DNA of 64,000 bases from NCBI RefSeq assembly GCF_000687475.1, contig NC_057322.1:1240001-1304000 (forward strand). The letters are read 5' to 3'. The number at the start of each line of letters is the position of its first letter. The stretch's first letter is position 1. Position numbers and translations under genes: made by a program. Below the pieces are notes generated by a model. That model was not told the origin of the DNA. It did not search any database and saw only the letters and a list, made by a program, of their open reading frames with translations. This document shows positions 57,601-64,000 of this stretch, piece by piece. The DNA is from Ustilaginoidea virens. Its lineage: Eukaryota; Ascomycota; Sordariomycetes; Hypocreales; Clavicipitaceae.

Positions 57601-57680
57601 TGAGCCCACCTCGCGTGAGGCGACCACCACTGCCGCAATCCAGCGTGTCCAGTGCAAGTCTACCGGGTGGCATGATTTGA
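54615..57680 (+). CDS. Large disordered conserved fungal protein, 1021 aa, single exon
   Basis: An uninterrupted frame of 1021 codons. The N-terminus is basic (MNRFRNKKKARDD). Residues about 46-100 look conserved and foldable (LAAALPSRDDFRTSLLMTGL, then SARFSMLREQDDPNSKLGKA, then VLFPKRQSRLAEFGGLGGG), and 165-200 hold NLFGGRQKIYKL and GRALYDDDVAQSAFQRWR. The rest is Ser/Pro/Gln/Arg-rich with a predicted helix at about 738-770 (KAFRQARRELQKLKELE) and an Arg/Gly/Pro-rich C-terminus. I recall similar proteins across Pezizomycotina without an assigned function and do not give one. No membrane segments or enzyme motifs are present. The ATG is preceded by TCCAAA, a good fungal context. The long leader region (53.5-54.6 kb) suggests translational or splicing control. 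Confidence 0.88.
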   Translation: MNRFRNKKKARDDASIGEQQSIYPESSGPFRMFSKKKSQDDEHKTELDLAAALPSRDDFRTSLLMTGLSARFSMLREQDDPNSKLGKASDDSVLFPKRQSRLAEFGGLGGGLQDIAEVESLKLPSLGRYDSYQSDDAASTTGSIMSRSKATEGNNLFGGRQKIYKLAAGSRAGMSGRALYDDDVAQSAFQRWRQEEKEKMALREDGDNDNLAAEPAINYSRRSETGSTMSSVPSVARNSTAATSIASQTSSKDAQFTSNFPGLERSVTRTRRLYEQGLSQDLQDHQSAALSRMDTISKQRPFTSRAPDSVPSPTASTFGDRATERRTVLSKASAPNLRSFSPSTVGSSPVDSTSKFSRQDRKPSFGVSPPLSPPVSDSGEHPVLAMQPNDRGKATAMGVFNRPALQYDESRFAQRQRQLQQGRDAFTFRPTTESAPSSVGGRSRSSSAHRAPAERFGPKESPSELPDLMEDNGGGPLFDDSDDISDSHLMQPATAPRLKIERPDDQDHPAFRKSALPSPLSINSPKDAGEQVSLEPKGHLGLPGDSPTLGPQSGLSGMVRQHLRHDSAASSVCGSLNHEGGPSKTETHGKPSPPDGNGASNADEIKSDEHDEFAQHLADGARRVRERLITYVESDQDVSAPPTPPQSEQNKEFGGMSRSNGLGILGPKSSLGSLFDKEKERGRGKAAKASGSRPTTAGTSSPPYKASSSRSGSQHREVAATRDGEGVAPQSEENLHGGLKAFRQARRELQKLKELEVQQRHQQNRSHNQEHPPNSRGMAYDNVPPPALFNRVPREEQGYGSRSRGGSRAPSERNRSGSETSNGGRAYSRGPRLRNGSVTYDERHGRAGINGPVSQDAKRQGTESPIMSPCKGTGPPHVGMSPVHNVGPFESHSRYHAPGMQTPPLQDLPRHGRRRNGSLLVAAASTPNLHGSAPAPPLPPINPRRKNGFARGGEDLYGGFGMSDGYVGDNDAAADSHCYSDNAHARGQLRQSPPRMSPPRVRRPPLPQSSVSSASLPGGMI

Positions 57681-59171
57681 AAAGGAGAAGAACAAGACTG
57701 GGGAAGCGCCCAGGTCGAACATGGCGGAATATCGATGGGATGTCGCGCCAACGGTTCTTTTCTTCTTCCGTCACATTGTCATTGTAGATCGAAATCCTAC
57801 CAGTGGGCAGGCAGCCAGCAGGCTCAATGCCTCTGCCGATAATGGACGACTGCACTGGTCCGCATCGACAACGAAGTTTACTGCGGGTAAAAAAAAAAAA
57901 AAAAAAAAGAACAGGATGCGACTTCGTCATTGACCAGGGCTTTTGCACCGTCTCCGCTTGTCCCCTTTTCCTCTTTTGTAATTCTTGTAACAATTCTTCA
58001 ATTCTCTTTGACCTTTTATTCTCCTTAACATATTTTCATTATATTCATGATTTCCTTTTTTTTTTGTTTCTTCTTCATGTCTGTTTGCTAGTTGCGCCAG
58101 TTGGCTGTCACATGCCAGTGGTCAGACGTCCATGGGAACAAATGGATCGGGCTGGACTTTGATCTGCTGCCCTCTTGGCGTCGAAATTTGCTCGAGGTAC
58201 TGAGAGGGAAATGTCGGGGAAGAGCGGGTGGGCAAGGCGCACTATTTCATTTGATGATGTGGCGATTCGCATATATGGGAATGCGATTCCAAGGAGCGGT
58301 GTCCAGGCGGACCACCAACCGCGTGGACGATACCGGGGCGGGGAGAAACGGAACAAAATAGATGGAATCTCGAGCCAGCTGTCGTGGGTCGGCGAAGCGT
58401 GTCAATGTGAATCGCTCGGGTATCCTGTTTCTGGGCGTTGTGCCTGCTGCTGCTGCTTGCCACCGACGTGAGAATTGGTTCACAAACTTCATCATTTCCC
58501 ATGTAGGATCCCGCAATGGCTGTAAACTGCAGTCTCGACGGCACAAGGGGCTCACAAACCGCATCATCAACACAGAACACAGTGGGATAGATCGCTGGTA
58601 GTTTTTTTTATTTCTCTCGTCAGCTTATTTCCACCGCCCATCTTCAACCGGAAAGCTAGCCTGTACAGGGGGGAACACCAAAGATCTGTCAGCTTCACAC
58701 AAGCCCCATTTTGATGCGAAAACGCCCGTCACCCATCTGCACAATACAAAAAAGGCCTACGCTAAAACACTATCCCTGTTTCCTTGTCCGAGCGCCAGGC
58801 CGGTTCCGTCAACCCCGTAGTACCCAAGAGATTCGTTTTTGAAACACAAAATGAAGTGGTGAAGAGCCGAGCAGGAAAACTGGATCAACCGAAACGACGC
58901 ATTTCTGGATCTGGATTTCGTTGCATGTAAAAGGGGGTATCGCGGCCGTTTTCAACACTGGTGCGGCCGAGCCGGTTCGAGAGAGCAGCCGTAAAGCAAA
59001 GAAGAAGGATATCGCTAGGGTCCCCGAGGATTAAGGCTCCGGGACGGGGCAAGAGCAGAAATGTCAAGCGGGTGGCCAGGAGACGGCGAGAAGTGGTGAA
59101 CGGGTTGCTGCTGACTTGCTGGGTGACTGGCTCTGGGCTTTTTATTTTTATTTATTTAATTTTCTTTTTTT
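57681..59171. other. 1.5-kb region without a supported gene
   Basis: It contains an A run (57890-57908), an AT-rich stretch (57975-58080) and short frames only. The left part is the 3' end of the 1021-aa gene; the right part may hold the 3' UTR of the microprotein gene. Confidence 0.45.
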
Positions 59172-59276
59172 TTAAGAAGCAGGGCAGTCGTTGCATTGCT
59201 TGTGCCCGCAGAAGCTGCAGGTGGTGCTGATGACAATCATGCCACCGCATTGGCAGCAGTACTCGTAGGCGGGCAT
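59172..59276 (-). CDS. 34-aa cysteine-rich zinc-ribbon-like microprotein
   Basis: ATG at 59276 in good context (CATCAAAATG), stop TAA at 59174-59172. The 34-residue product has seven Cys arranged as YCCQCGG, TTCSFCGHKQC and NDC: a CxxC pair, 9 residues between, a second CxxC, then CxxC, with a His between. This could bind one or two zinc ions (rubredoxin knuckle / RanBP2-like type). Similar tiny Cys-rich proteins with a C-x-x-C...C-x-x-C-x-H-x-x-C-x-x-C layout are, from memory, annotated in Hypocreales. The frame stays open upstream to 59441, but those residues are a low-complexity leader including a G run. Function unknown. Confidence 0.6.
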   Translation of the reverse strand: MPAYEYCCQCGGMIVISTTCSFCGHKQCNDCPAS

Positions 59277-59627
59277 TTTGATGCTCTTCTCTTTTTTGTT
59301 TCCCCTTTGTTTTCGGTCGGACAAGGTGGGATCTGTCTCGTGGGTGATTTTATGTTTTGGGATGAGCTGGTGTAGGGGGGGGGGGGGGGGGGGTCGCAGG
59401 TAATAATGATGGTTGTCCCTCGAGATAAACCTGGTTATCACAGCGAGGATTTCAAACGGGAGAGTTCGGATGCAAGTTCAGTTATTATAAAGTGTGATGA
59501 AGAGAGAAACGAGGAAGGACAGAAACCAAGGCTGCGAAGGGGAAAAGCAACTGCTTAAGAAGCAGGAGCGGGCGCGACGAAGCGCACATGCAAAGGCAAA
59601 CACTGTACTCCGTAGACCAATAATTAC

Positions 59628-59662
<35 letters not shown>

Positions 59663-61596
59663 TTAAGTTCCCGAGTCTCGGAGTCTCGAGGCAGAAAGAA
59701 GCCTTGGACTCGTCCGCGCCCGCCTCAAACTCTCGCAATGACCGTCACATTTGGGACACGGGAGGCGGCTGGGGGGGTCATCAGCCAACCAGGCCAAGCC
59801 AGCCAGCCAGCCAGCCAGTGAGAACCAGACCAGAGCGGCTGTCCGGATGGGTAGAGGATTTCCCCCAGCTAGTTCGTCCGGAATGACATGATGTTTTGCG
59901 ACCCCGGCGCGAATAAGAGAGGGCCTGGGGATGATGGGCTTTGGCTCGGTACTTGGCTTGGACGCTGGCTGCGGTGCCTTTTCTGCGTGGGCCGCTAGTT
60001 CCCTGCACGGCGTCAAAAATGCCGGGAACGACCCAGCAGCTTGTGGTAGCGGCGCAAAGACTGGGCGATGGCGAGTACGAGAACGAAAAAGGCAGGGAGA
60101 CCCCAGCACCCGCACGCGACAAGGAAGGCGGGGGGGGGGGTGGGGGTAGGCGAGGTTGGTTGCGAACTTTCCATGTTGCTTGCCAACGTAGCTTGCGTCG
60201 GGCGGTCGGAGGGGGTGTCGGACGGACGGGCCAACAGGAGGTCGTCGAGGCGGCGATAAAGGCAAAATTGGACATGGCATGACGCATTTCCGTCTGTCAC
60301 GCAGCTGATGATTCGACTGGGTCAACTGCCGTCTGTGGTTGGTGGTTGGCTGACGGAGTGGTGGGGACAGCCAGACACAGACAGACGTCCAGTCCAATAG
60401 GTCATTTCGGGCGCGTTCCTTTTTTTTTTTCCTTTTTTTTTTTTTTTGCGCCATCTTTACGCTTTTACTGTGAATGCGTATGCAAAAAAAAAAAAAAAAA
60501 AGAATAAAAAAAACAGATCAGCTTACGCGAACAAATATGCCGTGATATGATACTCTCTGGAAGCAATCAATCTTGGCTCAAGTCCAAGGACGCCACGGGC
60601 ATCAACAGCCCCACACGCAACCCTCGTCCCCAGTTTTCATACCCCGCCCGGGGGCGTGTTGGGGGGGCCGCCTGGCACCCGGGCAATTTGTGGAAAGGAC
60701 GGGTCGCGCCTGCCAACTCCAGAAAGTTTAGTTACATGTAGCGTGGGAATCCAGAGAACTCGTGGACCTGCCCCTATCTTGACAGCGGGGAAGACGACAT
60801 AGGTGCGCGATGCAGAAAACGCCATGTTTGGTGGCGCATCGCTTTGCGTCTTATGTACTATGGTGCTCCGATGGCATGATGCGCTGGTCCCCCGACAGGA
60901 TGCCACGCCCATCTACCGTCGAGTACGGGAAACCTAGCATCGTGACGCCTGGAGACGGAGGCTTTGGCTTGTCAAATTCGGCTGGTCCAGAGTCTGTCTG
61001 TCTGTCTGCCTCGATTCTTGGCTCAGTTGGCTGGCACTGGCGCTGCTGTTGGTTGGCCTGCTGGCCGCCAGCTGCTCTGGTCCGCCATGTCCCGCCATGC
61101 CCCACTCGCCCCGCCTTTTTCTTGTCCAGACTCAGTCCCTTCTCTGCCTCTACCTCCTTTGGCGAAAATCACAGGCAAAAGAAAAGGCAGTCAAGAGGAC
61201 TAACAAGACATTATTCGTCTGGACGTCTTTGCGGCGGCCAGACGAGAGCCACCGAGGTAAAGTTATCTGCATGGCATTTGCTTCGAGACAGATTCATGCT
61301 GCTCACTCACTACATGATTGGCTGTCCTGCGTCTGGGGGATATTTGAGGCACGCACCCATGATTGGCCATGACAACGCTCGTCTTGTCGGAGCCTTGGAC
61401 CTGGACCTGGACTGGACGCCTTGGAAAATGCCTAATATCAATCCAGTCCTTCTCCTGTCGTGCTTTCATGGAGACCCATGGAGACGAGGCTAGCCAAGAC
61501 GCCTAACCTAACAAACTATACAAGATGATTATTTTCGTCTTTAGTTTAACCTATTTTAGCGCTGCTCGCCGCCGTCAGCCCTCGGCATCCAACGCC
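59277..61596. other. 2.3-kb region without a supported gene
   Basis: Contains 19 G at 59375-59393, 32 A at 59629-59660, TACTCCGTA at 59605, CCAG repeats (59795-59818) and T and A runs at 60420-60445 and 60484-60510. A 263-codon minus-strand frame (59663-60454) begins with lysine homopolymer and has no domain pattern. The right end should hold the promoter of the vWA/Vint gene, but its first exon is not settled. Confidence 0.4.
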
Positions 61597-64000
61597 ATGG
61601 ATGGGATGGCCCCAGCGCAGAGAGAGCCTTGGGACGCCACGAGGGCAATTCTGCTCAAACAGTGGCGATGCGCCGCCGTCCCAGCTGAACGGGCTGACCC
61701 TAGGGCTTCGCTCGCGCCATCTCATCCATCTCAATCTCCCAATCTCCACCAAGGCTCTCATCTGGGCCTGGGCAAGGCTGACACCAGCCAGCCGTTGAGT
61801 ACAGTATATCAACCGGTTCTCGGACGTCGAGGCTCAAGGACATTGTCAGGATCAGGATTCGTCATTCACGCCCCTCAAGTCCATTTCCCTTTTCATCGTC
61901 GTCCATTTTTTGCGGTTCGCGCGCGTACGGGTTGTTGCCATGGTAGGCCGAGGGCTTTCCTCTCCAATAGAAATGCTGCCGCCGTGTCTAACGCTCCATC
62001 GCAGAGAATCCCCCTTCGGAATGGAGCTCCTGCTGGCCAAGCTGGCCCGGGACTGGCAGCGCTCCAACTCCATCCCGTACCGTCCAAGCAGTCACTCCTG
62101 GTCAAGGTGGTGCCCCCGCGGGTTCCCGCATCGCACATTGAACACGTACCATGCGACATAGTCCTCGTGGTCGATGTGTCAACCAGCATGCAAGATGACG
62201 CGCCAGTTCCGGGAGAAAACGAGAGCACAGGCCTCAGCGTGTTGGACGTGACCAAGCATGCGGCCTTGACCATTCTCGAGACGCTGAATGACAAGGATCG
62301 CCTAGGAATCGTCACCTTTTCCACAAAATCAACCATTGTGCAACCCCTCACGTACATGGACGTTGACGAAAAGGAGCAAGCACGAAGCAGTATCAAGAGG
62401 CTCGAGCCCAACGGCAGCACGAACCTCTGGCACGGCATTCAAGACGGCATCCGGGTGTTTGAGGAAGCCCTGGACAATGCTAATGTCCGCGCCATGATGA
62501 TACTGACAGATGGCATGCCAAATCATATGTACATGCCAGTCTCCAATCCGCCAGCAGCTCTGATGCTTTGCCTTTCTTCCTTTCTTTGTTTGATCCTGTC
62601 TAACCCGTTCTAGGTGTCCCCCGCAAGGCTACATTCCTAAACTGAAAACTCTGCGCCCCCTTCCCGCCACCGTGCACACCTTTGGTTTTGGATACGGCTT
62701 GCGATCTGGGCTCTTGAAATCGCTGGCAGAGTATGGTCATGGAAACTACTCCTTCATTCCGGACGCAGGCATGGTTGGAACAGTCTTTGTGCACGCAGTT
62801 GCAAATCTGCAAGCGACCTTTGCCACCGGGGCCACCCTGACTCTGAGCTACCCGCCGTCGGCCGAGTTGGACCAAGTCGGAGAAGAGACGGTCGTCAAGC
62901 AGCACCCTCGCCCAATCGGGCCTGGCGATGCCACACACATGGAATTTCAGATACCGTTGGGGAACCTGCAATTTGGTCAAACGCGCGACGTCTTCCTGCG
63001 GGTAAAGGATGGCGAGGCCCCTAATCTTGAAACAGCCGTCGTCACCGCAACTCTGTGCTACCAGAGAGCCAAGATTGCTGGGCCCAGCATCCTCGGCCCG
63101 CCCGCCTCGGTCACGGCCAGGAGCCGCATCCTCGAGCCGTCGGCCATCTCCGCAGCCGAAGTTGCCTACCACGAGTCAAGAGCCGAGCTGTGTCGGTTCC
63201 TCTCGTCCATGTTCCCTCTTGGCCCGGACGGCGAGCACCGGCCCGATTTGGGGAGGATCGAGACTTTTCAGAGGAAGCTGGCCAAGCTCATGGCCGAGAT
63301 TCCCGCCAGGGACTTTGACGACGAGAAGAATGCCTCACTGATGCTCGACGTCAATGGGCCCGAGCCGCAGGGCCAGGTTTCACTGGCCGTCAACAACGCG
63401 GGCTTCCTCCAGAAATGGGGGGTTCACTACCTGCCATCCTACTCCAACGCCCATGCAAGCCAAGTGTGCAACTCGTTCAAAGACCCTGGTCCGTTGCAGT
63501 ACGGCGCCGACAGCCCGCTCTTCATCTCGTGCCGCGATCGCCTCAACGACGCGTTTGACAACCTGCCGCCGCCAGAACCGCTGAGCAGGGAGACGTACTG
63601 GCACGGGCACGGGCACGGGCACGGGCACGGGCACTTTGGCCAGCAACACCAGCTTCAGCCGGTGCATATGAGCCGCTACCGCAACGCCGCAGGCTCGTGT
63701 TTTGCAGCATCAACGCCCGTGGAGCTGGCGTCGGGGAGGAGAGTCCCCATCCGGCGGCTCCGCCGGGGCGTCAAGGTGCGCACCCCCGCTGGCGCGCGCA
63801 AGGTGGCCATGGTGCTCGAGACGCCCGTCCGGGGCGAGACGCTCTGCCGGGTGGGCAGCCTGCTGGTGACGCCGTGGCACCCCGTGTCGCTGGACGGCAA
63901 GGCGTGGGGCTTTCCGGCGTCGCTGGCGGAGCGGGCCGTGCGGTATACCGGATGCGTCTACTCGGTCATGCTGGAGCGACGAGGGGACGGGTCGCAGTCG
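61597..64000 (+). CDS. vWA protein with Vwaint region and Hint-like (Vint) domain, 3' truncated by window
   Basis: Exons seen: up to 62528, and 62614 to the window end; the 85-bp intron is GTACAT...TTCTAG. The domain order is clear: LQLHPVPSKQSLLVKVVPP, then a von Willebrand A domain with a complete MIDAS (DVSTSM, the Thr in NGSTNLW, and ILTDGMP), then a beta-rich Vwaint region (PSILGPPASVTARSRIL). A HGHGHGHGHGH repeat and a Hint/intein-like domain starting GSCFAASTPVELASGRRVP and including LLVTPWHPVSLDGKAWGFPA follow. The Cys in GSCF is in the position of the autoprocessing nucleophile of Hint domains. The family (vWA plus Vint) is known in fungi and protists, with no firm role. The N-terminal start is uncertain: ATG 61597 is in frame, but the first 180 residues look like unspliced leader, so an upstream exon is possible. 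Confidence 0.82.

Noticed and set aside
59663..60454. 263-codon minus-strand frame
   Set aside because: It begins in a lysine homopolymer from an A/T run and continues as Pro/Arg/Ser-rich sequence with no recognisable fold.

Overview
This window is nuclear DNA of a filamentous ascomycete, most likely a Sordariomycete and perhaps Hypocreales (inference). The evidence is short introns with GT..AG ends and CTGAC-type branch sites, pyrimidine-rich promoters, and a fungal gene set: PDR-type ABC transporter, OPT transporter, LaeA-like methyltransferase and a vWA/Hint-like protein. No bacterial operons, phage, CRISPR arrays or rRNA genes are visible, and I found no tRNA I would defend. All gene models were spliced by hand by following reading frame across GT..AG junctions.

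Layout. 1-5 kb: the C-terminal end of a vip1-type protein (+), a 75-aa protein (-), a disordered coiled-coil protein (+), and a coiled-coil protein (-) whose 3' end is duplicated around a 12-bp tandem array. 5-9 kb: gene-free, with a likely miniature inverted-repeat element. 9-20 kb: a DUF6699-like small protein, homogentisate 1,2-dioxygenase, then a 3.2-kb gene-free stretch and a 12-exon oligopeptide transporter. 20-26.4 kb: a TMEM135-like membrane protein and a BTB-like protein, both on the minus strand. 28-32.4 kb: a LaeA-like methyltransferase and an FAD monooxygenase (-). 34-37.5 kb: the UBC6 E2 enzyme (-) and SAM50 (+), head to head. 40-47.6 kb: a PDR/CDR-type ABC transporter (+) converging on a salicylate-hydroxylase-like FAD monooxygenase (-). 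47.6-54.6 kb: a 7-kb gene-poor tract holding a monooxygenase relic. 54.6-64 kb: a 1021-aa disordered protein (+), a 34-aa cysteine-rich microprotein (-), and at the right edge a vWA protein carrying a Hint-like (Vint) domain (+, continues beyond the window).

How the genes relate. Most are independent housekeeping or accessory genes. A loose set with a secondary-metabolism or detoxification flavour (LaeA-like methyltransferase, two FAD monooxygenases, PDR transporter, monooxygenase relic) lies between 28 and 51 kb, but two housekeeping genes (UBC6, SAM50) interrupt it and it has no backbone synthase, so a true biosynthetic cluster is not shown. Intergenic DNA is rich in long mononucleotide runs, microsatellites and two recurrent short motifs (TACTCCGTA and CCTAGGTACC-like).

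Most worth a second look: the exon-tail duplication with its array (3.7-4.4 kb), the Vint-domain protein at the right edge, the 34-aa zinc-ribbon-like microprotein, the inverted-repeat element at 6.8-7.3 kb, and the TAGGCATCT/hairpin repeat downstream of hmgA.
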